From assembly GCA_030248295.1 (NCBI GenBank), contig JASANH010000403.1, positions 47,168 through 111,167 of the forward strand: a DNA stretch of 64,000 nt, in the 5' to 3' direction. Position numbers and translations under genes: made by a program. Under the pieces are notes generated by a model. It searched no databases and was not told the DNA's origin. It worked only from the letters and a program-made list of their open reading frames with translations. Positions within the stretch are counted from its first letter, which is position 1. The number at the start of each line of letters is the position of its first letter. This stretch comes from Mesodorylaimus sp. YZB2_4. Taxonomy: Eukaryota; Nematoda; Enoplea; Dorylaimida; Dorylaimidae. Below are positions 34,298 to 43,715 of this stretch, piece by piece.

Positions 34298-34716
34298 ATG
34301 AAGTTGGTCACCAACCTTCCAGTACCGAAGCAGGGGAAGACAATGATTCGGCAAACGGCCGCCAAAAGCAAAGAAAAAACCAAAACAACAAAAATCGTTC
34401 CCTGAGTTTACTTGTGGTGATACCCCGTTCGGCCCTGAACAAGATTGAATGCGTGGATGGATCGTATGAGAATGCGCAACTCCAACAACGGGTCAACACG
34501 CCCTCATATTTCACGACGCCGAAGTGAGAAAAGCTGCTGTATCGAGCTATTCAAGACGGACAGGCGGTCATGGACGGTGGTTGGACGATTATTAGATATC
34601 GATTCGACTTTATCATTGGCTACGATGACGAAGCGGGGGAAGAAGTCAATGTAATGCACATCGTGCTCAGCGGCAACCGATTGGTGACGGCCTATCCTAG
34701 AAAGTTTTCGAGATAA
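34298..34716 (+). pseudogene. Unknown protein of the virus-like locus, frameshift plus internal TGA
   Basis: From the ATG the frame reads MKLVTNLPVPKQGKTMIRQT and a Lys/Thr-rich stretch, then stops at about 34390. A one-base change in an A-rich tract would shift into SLSLLVVIPRSALNKIECVD, which reaches a TGA at 34525-34527. The same frame continues after it as EKLLYRAIQDGQAVMDGGWT and ends at TAA 34714-34716 (AYPRKFSR). About 139 codons in all. The well-kept coding character either side of both breaks suggests recent damage or sequence error. The family is not recognised. Confidence 0.5.
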
Positions 34717-34830
34717 GCAGTATGTTTGTTGGTATGGTATAATATGTGGTGTCGGTTTGTAGGTTCTGTAGTGTGTGTGTGTGTGTGTGTGCTTAAAAAA
34801 GAAACAAATTTTGTTAAAAGTACAAAAGAC
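34717..34830. repeat. GT microsatellite between genes
   Basis: A (GT)n run of about 20 bases lies at 34769-34791. Confidence 0.7.
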
Positions 34831-35039
34831 ATGACAAAACCAGGCATACAATGGGCGGGAAAATTTGAATTTAAAAGTAACAGCGACTATAAAAGCGAAG
34901 TCGCAGTTACTTTCAAACAGTCAGCTTTGTTCTCTCTGGGAATGGCCGGTTCGGTAACGAGTCAAGTTGTCAGGGATTCGATTTTGTGGAGCGTTGGTGA
35001 CGCTGGCCCACCACCTAGTCAATACGCATCGGAACTTTT
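34831..35039 (+). CDS. Unknown protein, truncated at the inverted-repeat junction
   Basis: The frame begins MTKPGIQWAGKFEFKSNSDY and continues about 70 codons (FKQSALFSLGMAGSVTSQVV) until 35039, where it runs straight into the inverted-repeat arm and loses its natural end. No GTACACCC box is seen directly upstream. The family is not recognised; Gly/Ser/Ala content in the middle might indicate a hydrophobic segment. Confidence 0.45.
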
Positions 35040-35175
35040 GCGTCACTGGCGAGGTGATAAGCGAATAATTGACCACTAGTCCACCTTTGCGAGCCACTCT
35101 GGTTGACCGTCGACGTTGCTTGAACAAAGCTTTGACTTTTCTGGGATGCAAGTGATGAGTCAATGGCAGAGGCAT
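35040..35175 (-). pseudogene. Truncated second copy of the basic protein gene (32237)
   Basis: From the ATG at 35175 it reads MPLPLTHHLHPRKVKALFKQ, matching the gene at 32237 with a few substitutions, until the repeat ends at 35040 after about 45 codons. Beyond that the frame runs into unrelated sequence. Confidence 0.75.
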
Positions 35176-35590
35176 ATTCGACTGGACGAACAATTTTCTG
35201 AAACCGACCTTCCCACTTGACTGCAAAATTCCGAATGAAGCAGCAAAGTTTGAGATTGCATACATGTTCATCTGTATATTTTTCAAAGTGTGTATGAGCT
35301 TTGGGTGTACTTGTATGATTTACCTGCACGATCAGGGTGTACTCGCCTTAGACTGATGGACAGTTCTGATTGGTCGCCTGATATCAGACTGCGGATGAGG
35401 CTTGGGTGTACTTGCGTGGTTACTGACTCACTATTGGACAACACGCCTCGCCAGGATGCTGTGGCTGACCGCGTAAACATGTACTTGTTGCTAAGGCTGA
35501 TCGTAGGCTTATTGTTAGGCTCATCTCCAGTGACCCCACGGACAGCTTGAAAAAACTATAAATAGCCACAAGACTTTCTGTTTGGCATCA
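35176..35590. promoter_or_regulatory. Second copy of the divergent GTACACCC promoter
   Basis: Mirror image of 31798-32236: inverted GTACACCC boxes at about 35303, 35333 and 35404, then TATAAATA at 35557-35564 and a TCAGT initiator (A at 35590) on the plus strand. Confidence 0.7.
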
Positions 35591-35615
35591 GTCAGACAAG
35601 TGACAGCCTGCAAGA

Positions 35616-36077
35616 ATGTCGGTTCAAGATGCTCTGTCTTTTTATGTTCGCCTGATGAGATTCTCCCAAGGAACCAAAATTACTTTGACTCCTTATTCGC
35701 TGCTGCCTTGGAAATCCGCCCAATTATTGCAAGCTCAACCTCATGCCATGGCCACAGATGGACAAAAGGAATGGCCAGTGCTGGTCAAGTTCGTTTATCA
35801 GCACCCGAGTGCCAGACCAAAGACAATCGATGAGTTGGTAAATCAATCATCCCCGCATGATTTGCCTCCATCGTCATCCATCAAACATGCCAATGAATTC
35901 CCATGCTCGAACTCTAAGTTACGCCCACCTTCGTCAGCCAACTGTTCATCACAATCCATCGACAAGTTTGACTCAGCCAATACGCTTTCATCACAACAAA
36001 GTTCGCTCGTACTATACTCATATATCCCCTCCTGTTCCAGAGCAGACAAGGAAAGTAGTAATAGAGGGGGGTACTGA
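35616..36077 (+). CDS. Unknown protein of the virus-like locus, copy 2 with different C-terminus (153 aa)
   Basis: The first 78 residues (MSVQDALSFYVRLMRFSQGT to TIDELVNQ) are identical to copy 1 at 31797. From 35848 the sequence is unrelated: a Ser/Pro-rich tail (DLPPSSSIKHANEFPCSNSK) ending RGGY and a TGA at 36075-36077. The stop overlaps the start of the 1.43-kb direct repeat. The tail has no motif and could be fortuitous reading through non-coding sequence; the minus strand here is also open. Expression would be driven by the duplicated TATA/Inr promoter. Confidence 0.5.
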   Translation: MSVQDALSFYVRLMRFSQGTKITLTPYSLLPWKSAQLLQAQPHAMATDGQKEWPVLVKFVYQHPSARPKTIDELVNQSSPHDLPPSSSIKHANEFPCSNSKLRPPSSANCSSQSIDKFDSANTLSSQQSSLVLYSYIPSCSRADKESSNRGGY

Positions 36078-37505
36078 GCTGGTACCTTTTGAGGCACAAT
36101 GGTTAAGCATAGGCAGTGTAAAGAAGCGCGCGAAGCGCGCTTACTGTCTTGTTCAAACCACCTACAGTAGGCCTGGAGTAGTTACAGTAATCCTAAAATC
36201 GTCAAAGGACAGGGACATGGTTTTTTAAATTTTTTGGCAGCAAAGGACTGACTAGTTGATTTTTGCAATTTTTTTCCACAAACCAGTGATGTGACTAGCG
36301 AAATTAGAAAAAATTTTTTTTGTTTTTGTTTTGTCGAAGGAATTTTTTTTTTATGTTTTGTTTTCTGACAAACTATAATATCGTCAAAGGACAGAGACAG
36401 GCTTTTTTTATCGGCATTTTTTGTGCATTGTTATATGATCTCGTGGCATTCTGTTTTTAATTTTTGATTTTTTTTGAATCTGTGCTCTTGCAGAAAGTTT
36501 TTTGTGAATTTTTTCGTGCAATAATTATACTATGTAGTGACATCCTGCTTTATTTACTTCTGACATTATGTTGAAAAGTTGGGCATAAGTGTAAAGTTTT
36601 GAAATTATCGCAGGCTACAGAGTGCAACCTAGGAAATCTATATGTGTACAGAGACAGACAGCGTACTGTACTGAGTGTAAAGTTACAGTAACCAACGCAC
36701 ATCCTGCAGCTGATTTCAGTGATGTAAGCTACTGTGTGGAGTTTAAAATAACACATTTTCAATTGACGCACAGAGAGTGTACTGTTTTCAGTGTAAAGTT
36801 ACGGTAGTTCTCAGAGCCTGGTGCTTATTTTGTTTATGTAAAGTATAGTAAGAAATATGAAGTGTAAAGCAGCACTGTACTTACAGTAAGCTATTCTTGC
36901 AGTAAATAAGTAGATCGCTCGACAGAGTGGTAACTTTACATGCTCCTTGTCTGCGTGAATGTTGCAATCTTTTTCGGATAGTGTAAAGTGGATAAAATAA
37001 CAAGGTCAATGACAAGTGTGAGTTTACGTCACATGACTTTCATAAACCCACATAATGTCACACAATAACAAATGCTAAACGATATTATCAAAAAACAGAG
37101 TCTCTGCTTATCCCACTGCTGGTGACCACTCTAGAATTGAACACTGACCACTGGAGCACTTCCGCTAGCCACCGTTCACGACGACTGCAGAATGAACACT
37201 GAGAGCAGACAGCGGAGATTGGTCGTGTTTAAAGCCAAAGTACACCCATAAGTTCACCCTGACCAGTTAGAAGCGGGCATGTACACCCATCGACCATCAA
37301 GCGCACCTATGACTCATCCAAAAAGTCACCCACCCAAGGTCACCCCTAAAGTCACCCATTTAAGTACACCTCAACCAATCAGAATCGAGTGTGTATACCA
37401 ACACCGGCTATCAGTCGCACCCAAGAGTCACCTCTAAAAGTCAGCCCCGAGATCGCCTATCAAGTACACCGCGACCAATCAGAATGGAGAATGTACACCC
37501 ATGAA
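36073..37505. repeat. 1.43-kb direct repeat, copy 2
   Basis: Same-orientation copy of 27963-29398, including GTACACC/CCAATCAGA boxes near 37240, 37278, 37362, 37464 and 37491. It stops before the equivalent of the TATA box and continues into unrelated sequence at 37506, so no gene is driven by it here. Confidence 0.9.
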
Positions 37506-37659
37506 AGATGGCCAGACTCACATCCACCATAATCAGCACTTCGGTTCAAGCTAGTGCTTTGCATGTCCACACACTCAGAAGCAAAAACTATGAACGATGT
37601 TTTCTAAGAACTGATTTTTTGACACTTAACGCCTTAGGCATATAGGTATCGCAATGATC

Positions 37660-37925
37660 ATCCACGCGCAGCTAGGGTTAGCAACATGGTGTTGTTATTT
37701 TTGCACCCGCTCTTGATCATGAGGTCATCCAATATTACTTGTGAACCTTTACTGATGTTCGAAAACTCAGGCAATCCTTCGATGAATGTTATTCCAGGGT
37801 CTCGGTTCAACTCTCCATACATAGGTTGATTTTCGGAGTAGCACCAGTACACACGAGTTGGCGGTGGGGAGACCAATTCATACCTATTCTCAATTAGATT
37901 TCTGATGATTGTGATTTCTGATGAT
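37660..37925 (-). pseudogene. Packaging-ATPase-like fragment (Walker B region)
   Basis: Read right to left: IRNLIENRYELVSPPPTRVY, then WCYSENQPMYGEL, then ITFIEGLPEFSN, then QVILDDLMIKSG. The order P-P-x-R-I/V-x-W-C-Y, Q-P-x-Y-x-E-L, F-x-E-G-L-P and a hydrophobic run with DDLM (Walker B-like) matches a family I know as a recurrent ATPase in metazoan virus-like elements. The Walker A part and the C-terminus are missing. The name 'packaging ATPase' is inference from family memory; I cannot check it here. Confidence 0.5.
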
Positions 37926-38099
37926 TGTGCTTTTGTGGCTCCAATAATGGTACAAAAACCTTCGCAGCCGTGCTCTATCCGTACTTTTTACTACTCTGAA
38001 AATTTCCCTTTTTAGTAACCTGAAAAAGCATTTCGCGTCTCATATTGACAAAAAACGTAACCATATTGGTAGAACAGTTAATAACAGTCAACTATCATA

Positions 38100-38432
38100 A
38101 TCTGAGTGCAGTATTGTAATTGATAAATTAAGGGACTGCATATCGATACTATGATGGCAGGACCTACAGGCTAAGGAAATGGTCTGAAGGTGGTGGATTT
38201 CGCTGCAGTGTGCCCAAAGTGACTTGGCAGATCGAAAGCTGGAATTACAGGTTGGGCAAGTCAGGGGCAACTGGATTGGACATTCTGGGACAAGTTTGGT
38301 CAAACCGCGTCCCGGTTCATAGTCAATAGACGAGCCAGGGTCGGGCAAGGGTAAGGGCATGCTGGATTTGTTTTCTGAATTCGACGTAACGATTTGATTT
38401 ACCTGATTTTGACATGCTGGGCCGAGAACCAA
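38100..38432 (-). pseudogene. C2H2-type finger fragment
   Basis: A 114-codon frame contains CPTCNSSFRSAKSLWAHCSE followed by IHHLQTISLACRSC. The C-x2-C...H-x4-H finger and a following cysteine pair resemble the N-terminal finger of R2-type LINE proteins, but no reverse transcriptase lies nearby. It could also belong to the neighbouring virus-like remnants. Confidence 0.35.
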
Positions 38433-39084
38433 GCCACCAGATACGGGCTATTGGGCCCCGTCACCAGTTTCTTCCTGAGGTCTGATGTCCCGTCCCGAGT
38501 ACAAGTGCGAGTCAGGCCTCAGTTTGTCATATTCCCTGAGACCACAGAAAACATGGATGAATGAGTTTGCAAATAGTTTGGCGGCGGACGATAGACAAAT
38601 ATTAATGCAAGCGGCCCTCACAATTTCCGTTTTCTGTGATTTCGATTTGTATAGCGACTTTTAACGACAGGGAAGGGGTCAAGAATAACATTTGCACACG
38701 ACGTCGTATTTGTGTGGACTCCAAGCCCCCCCCTCCCCCATAGGGTTAGATATGAATGCCGCTGCCACAACTGGTCACTTTAAAAGTATAGATCAGTATA
38801 TGTATGCGTCGTGCTGGCGTAGCATAGCAGCTAATTATCACCCCTCAGCCACTGACCACTAGCTGGAAGCCAAGCCCCGCAGAGCCTTAATTAGCTTACC
38901 ACCCTAGTAAGTACCCAATCATCAGTCCTTTGAGACCCTTCTTATCAATATCTGTTAATCCTTCATTGTTGCATCCACTGTTGCATTCACTGTTGCATAC
39001 ACGCCTATTAATCAAAGCGCTCGGAAATGCAGCAGTAAGTTTAAGATTGTCATTTGAAAAAGAAGGTTTGGCACTCGCTTGAAG
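38433..39084. other. No recognisable gene
   Basis: Mixed sequence with a short C-run at 38728. A minus-strand frame at 38896-39219 overlaps the next feature antisense and has no motif. Nothing else is seen. Confidence 0.35.
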
Positions 39085-39300
39085 CGAACCTTGCAGCTTC
39101 TTCGCTATCTCAAGAGAGTTAAAAGACAAAAGAGGAAGACCCTTTTGAAGGCTGCGCCAAAAGACTTGATTCTTTGTATTTGCGACTGCGCTAACAATAT
39201 TCTCCGTGGCAATATTCATCTGAAATCCAGCGACAGGAAGGCTTCACGTCGTCATAGAACTTGCATTACGAACTTACCGCTTAACTTGCATCCGCTAATT
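39085..39300 (+). pseudogene. pX-like small basic protein remnant
   Basis: The frame reads LLRYLKRVKRQKRKTLLKAA followed by PKDLILCICDCANNILRGNI and a basic RRHRTCITNL stretch. A K-R-rich head, an A-P-x-D-L-I-x-C-I-C-x-C-A core and G-N then R-R-H-R are the signature of a small basic protein I associate with the same metazoan virus-like elements that carry the P-P-x-R-I-x-W-C-Y ATPase; those proteins continue into a Gly-rich hydrophobic tail, which is absent here. It lies 1.2 kb from the ATPase fragment, supporting a common source. Confidence 0.5.
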
Positions 39301-39359
39301 CACTTGTTTGTTGCGCGACATGCTGATACGTGGAAGTCAAACAACAGACAACTTTAAGG

Positions 39360-40233
39360 CTCGTTATTCAGTACATGCGGTCACTTCTGCGTCTACTTTC
39401 ATTTGTGGAGAAGTCGTGGCATAGCATATGAAAAAATCATGAGTTCATTTGGCAACAGTGTGGATGCAAATGATACTTTTGTAAACAGCATTTCTACGCA
39501 GCAAAACAAATGTGATAGACGTCGACTATGTTGTTAATCAATATTGTAAAAGTCTTATTCCTATTGAGTATATGTTCTAGTACGCGGCCATATGAGCAGT
39601 ACGAAAAATAAATGTCACATGGCCGTTAGTGCACACTGTACATAAGTTGTCCTCCCGACTAGTCTGTTATTTTTAGCATGTATGTGCGTTACGGAATACA
39701 TATGATGTCTTACTGTTTTGTGCTTAGTTATTTAGTCCATTTATTTTTAGCAGTGTCAATACATCTTTTAGGTATACTTCATTAATCATAACAGATAAAC
39801 AAATATTTTAATTTTTAATACTTCACTTTACAAAACCCTCACAGTGAGGTTCTTTTTCACATTTTGGGGCCCACGCATGAGAGCTCTCACTTCCCTAAAC
39901 GATTATATAATATTTCAATTTCCTGCTAGCAGTTCTGTCATTTTTTAATTTTCTTCACTCTCTACTTCGCATTTCACTATTTACAACCCGATTTTCAAAA
40001 ACAATCAAATGTATGAGAGCCAATTATCATTTTAAAAATCATGTTTGACCCGGCACAGTGAGAGATGCAGGTTTCCATGGCAGCGACGCTATCACTGAGT
40101 GTCTGAAATGTTTGTTTACGAGAATCATAATAAAAAAATCTGAGGCATTGACGACAGATAACCAAATATTTCTCACTGATGAAAAAATTAAATTCCCGCA
40201 GGATAAAAATCCTGGCATCAGTGCAAGAATACC
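39360..40233. other. AT-rich, no gene
   Basis: Strongly AT-rich sequence without motif-bearing frames. Confidence 0.5.
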
Positions 40234-40540
40234 ATGAGCAGAAATAACTGTTATCTGATTGACGATTTAAAAGCTTTGATAAACAGTCAGAATGAACAAG
40301 GACTTTTCAGCCTCTTTTTGCGCTTATCCTTACTTGTATCGCGGTCAGATGATGATCCAGTCATTGAAGAAACCAGCCTATTTATACGGCGATACACATG
40401 CACGAGGGTCGAACCACTCACACACACGCACACAGCCCCCAAAATCCCAACAGCATTTCGTATATTCGATAAAACTAAGCCTAGCTTACTTCCTTCAAGT
40501 TTGAGGTCAGCGCTGATTTTATACAACTTGCTTTCTGGGA
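40234..40540 (+). other. Open frame leading into a noisy block, probably not a gene
   Basis: An open frame from 40234 (MSRNNCYLIDDLKALINSQN) stays open for 213 codons, but its second half lies in the increasingly low-complexity sequence after 40540 and becomes Pro/Lys-rich. I recognise no domain. Confidence 0.25.
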
Positions 40541-41640
40541 GCAGATCTATCCTGAACAGGAAACAAGCGTACAATGACAAAAAAAAAATTGAAACTGATG
40601 ATAAGCCCACAACTGAAATTTCCCACATTTCCCTATTCCCCCCCTTATATTTCGTTGGGATAGCGACCGCACAAACCCGACCTAAGGTTGGGGCAAATGA
40701 AAAAAATAGAGAGAGGAAACCCGACTTCCCCAAAAAGGGGATAAAAAGGGGGGCTACACACACCAGGAGACAACTTTTTCCGAATCCCACCACACCACCT
40801 GTACCACCTATTCCCCCCCCCCCACTTAACAAAAAATTTTTCTGGGGGGGGAGAGAGAAAAAAAAAAGTATTTAGCCCCTGCTGCGGGAGCAAAAACTCA
40901 GAACATTTAGGGGGGGGGTGTCATGTATGTACGTACAGACGACAAGCCCCCACCCCCCCCAACCCATAACTACCGTCCACAACCAAAAAAACAAAATATA
41001 ATGACAGAACAACAGCAAAAAACACACACCCCAATAACCAACCACAACCCAAACTCAGAGCCCAAACGCAAAAAAGAACAAAGAAAGTACGATAGAACGT
41101 TCTTCTAATACACTAACAAAAAAACAAAACTACCAGCTCGTAATACCAATCTGATCACACACAACCCCCGGGAGACTCGACAAGAACACCTAAGTAATCG
41201 AAAACTAAACAAACACACAAAAGAAAGAACACACACCAACCAACAGCCACCCACGCCACCAACCAACGAGACAATAGACCAGACGACAGACACCACACGA
41301 CACACACAACACACACCAAACACTAACAAAAACAGAAACCACACGAAACCCACCCCGCGGCACGGCCGCCGAGGGAGGTGCTTGCCGGAAGGGCCCCACG
41401 CTCCCCCCCCACCCCCAACACCTCACACAAATAACAGAACAAGATCACAGAAGCAAAAGAGCAACAGCAAAAAAAGAACACAAAAGCAAGACGGCCAGGA
41501 GGGCAAGCGCACACGCACAACAAAAACAACAAAAAAAGGAAAAAGAAAGCAAAAAAAGAAACTAGACCACCACGCTAACCGACCACTACCCACACAACAT
41601 ACACAACAAACACAACATAAACAAATCACCAATTCGAACT
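40541..41640. repeat. A/C-rich, T-poor noisy block
   Basis: Composition drifts from normal to A/C-dominated with homopolymer runs (G-runs near 40843 and 40911, C-runs near 40815, 40957 and 41405), then returns to normal at about 41641. Frames inside are composition artefacts. Confidence 0.75.
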
Positions 41641-41683
41641 TCCCTTGATGACGACCTAATTCACGTTAAAGTCGTCAAGTTAT

Positions 41684-42072
41684 ATCGAAACATATTCTCC
41701 GGGCTTAGCATACAAGCCAGTTTGAACCATATTTTTGGTAGGAGACATTTCATACCCAGTGCCACCAGGTTTGATTGAAAGATCCAAGTTCGCCCAGATA
41801 AAATCGCTGGTTCGCTGGGTTTGTATAGTTTCACTAAAATATTTTATTGGAAACCAGCCATCAATATTTTCACATCCTCGGGTTTCTGAGCACCAAGTCT
41901 GGTTGTACACAATGTTCGGATACAAGGTCGTTGTGATCATTTGTTCAGCGAAACCAGCCTTATATTGTTAAATGCGCGGATCGCCTTCAAAAACGGGGTA
42001 GACAAATGAGGCGTCTCGAACTGGAGCGGCATCGCTTTCGACTACTGCAATCCGACACCACATTCCTGACAT
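41684..42072 (-). pseudogene. Unrecognised protein fragment, one internal stop
   Basis: Read right to left: VMSGMWCRIAVVESDAAPVR, then FVYPVFEGDPRI, a TAA, then in the same frame QYKAGFAEQMITTTLYPNIV and further to CENIDGWFPIKYFSETIQ and GLYAKPGEYVSI. The coding quality on both sides of the single stop is good (about 128 codons). I see no known domain; several Trp/Tyr/Cys residues would fit a virion-type or secreted protein, which is speculation. Confidence 0.4.
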
Positions 42073-42299
42073 AACTTTCACGCTGCTGTCACCAAAAGAG
42101 GAAGGCTTATTGTGGTGACCCAGATCCACAGCGATAATCTACATAAACTCGTTTTCCTTAGGTCTAAGGCAAGCCATTGCTGCTCAAATGCCGTCCATGA
42201 GCAGCATGAAGAGAACAGCACAACGTGTGCGCCAGCGAGAAAACGCTCCAACTCCGTCACCTTCATCGCTACTTGATTTGGAGATTCCTGCGCAATAGG

Positions 42300-43386
42300 C
42301 GACAACGCTGGCAGGGGAACCATTTTTGCTATTCGACAGCGGACCAGCTCAGGATCGAATTATCGTCTTCGGGACGGTCAAAAATCTGGAGATGCTCGCC
42401 AACACTGGTTTTGCGATGGTACGTTCAAAACGGCGCCTCCACTGTTCCACCAGCTGTATACGGTACATGGCTTGAAGTATGTATCCAGAGAATATTTTGA
42501 TCCCAACTTTTCTAAACTTTTTTACCTTCGATTAGCAACGGAAGCATCATGCCAGCGGTTTATGCGCTATTGCCAAATAAGCAAGGAGAAACATATTCAA
42601 GGCTTTTCCGTGAATTGAAGAGACTTCGTCCATATCTAGCGCCTACGTCGATCATGACCGATTTCGAATTAGCCGCAATCAATGCATTCCGTGACGTGTT
42701 CCCACAAGCGCAGCAGCGTGGGTTTTCTTTCATCATAGCCAATGCGTCTGGACAAAATTGCAAGAACTCGGACATGCCCGCCGCTACGAAAATGACGCAG
42801 TGTTTGCGTTGCAAGCGAAAATGCTGTCGACACTGGCATTCGTTCCACCTCAGGACGTCATTCCAGCTTTCGAAATTTTGGCTAAGTCCTTACCAGGAGA
42901 ATTGGATCAGCTGGTGGATTATTTCGAGGACACACGGATTGGCCGTCGACGAGGCAGTGGTCGTCGAAACCCACCGTTTGCAATCGAACTTTCGAATTGT
43001 TACAACGCCATATTGCAAGGTAAGTTTAAGCTCAGTTAACAGATTGTGTACATTAAGTTGAACTGTGGTGAACTATGGCTGGGGGAAAACCAACAATTGG
43101 TGCGATGCATGAAATCGAGGCTTTCTTTAACTTGCCGTGCCGAACATCCGTCGTTCTGGAATTTCATCGATTTGCTCAAGAAAGATCAAAGCGTCAACGA
43201 GCTCGAAATCGAGCAGTACATCGCTGGTCAGCCTCCTGTTCCCTCCAGGAGGCGATATCGTGACTGCGCAGAAAGAATTTCTCGCATACTGTAATTGGCC
43301 GTTACAATCACGAATGGCTGAACGCGGGTGAGAATGGAGGGCTTATCGATTATCTCAGAGGATTAGCTCGCAACTTCGATTTCTGA
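42300..43386 (+). mobile_element. MULE (Mutator-like) transposase, decayed
   Basis: In shifting frames: FCDGTFKTAPPLFHQLYTVH (first catalytic D in CDGTFK, near 42410), PAVYALLPNKQGETYSRLFR, MTDFELAAINAFRDVFPQA (second D), AKMLSTLAFVPPQDVIPAFE, then TNNWCDA, HPSFWNFIDLLKKDQS and a C-terminal DYLRGLARNFDF ending at TGA 43384-43386. This is the standard MULE order with FHQLY, TDFE and the late TNN-x-E-like block. At least four frame breaks and a TGA in the C-terminal helix make it inactive. The N-terminal FLYWCH/zinc part is not seen. Confidence 0.8.
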
Positions 43387-43534
43387 TCTGAGTGCCCAAT
43401 TTTTGCTCTTCTTTCTGATCCCTGATATGATCTGATGACGTGCTTTATTCTACGTTATTCCGTTCCCAGTATTTTGCTCACGACAAGGAAATTCAAACAG
43501 TTCAGCAGTTGAACCCCTCAGCAAAAGAACGCTG

Positions 43535-43715
43535 GTAGGACATTTTAGGTCCAGGATTTTGTGTCGAGGAAAAAATGTTTAGAACATTTTGTTGAGGATA
43601 TTATTTACAGGACATTTTATCTTAGGACATTTTGCCCCAGGACATTTTGCTCCAGGATATTTTGTTCAGGACATTTTGTCAAGGACATTTTGTTCAGGAT
43701 ATTTTGTCGTGACAC
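43535..43715. repeat. Minisatellite, AGGACATTTTGTCC-like unit
   Basis: About ten imperfect copies of a 14-20-bp unit (AGGACATTTTG with variable ends such as CCCC, TTC, TCA). Confidence 0.85.

Larger units (their letters stand above)
35040..35848. repeat. 0.8-kb inverted repeat, right arm
   Basis: Reverse-complement match of 31570-32371. The junctions cut the gene at 34831 on the left and swap the C-terminus of the gene at 35616 on the right, so the arm was inserted or recombined rather than being an original terminus. Confidence 0.9.

Noticed and set aside
27963..37505. The 1.43-kb direct repeats as LTRs of a retroelement
   Set aside because: No TG...CA ends, primer-binding site or gag-pol between them; the interior holds several promoter-driven small genes on both strands.
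40234..40875. 213-codon plus-strand frame as a gene
   Set aside because: Its second half is noisy low-complexity sequence and the antisense frame is equally open; no domain recognised.
43535..43715. CRISPR-like array
   Set aside because: Units abut without unique spacers of constant length; it is an ordinary minisatellite in a eukaryote.
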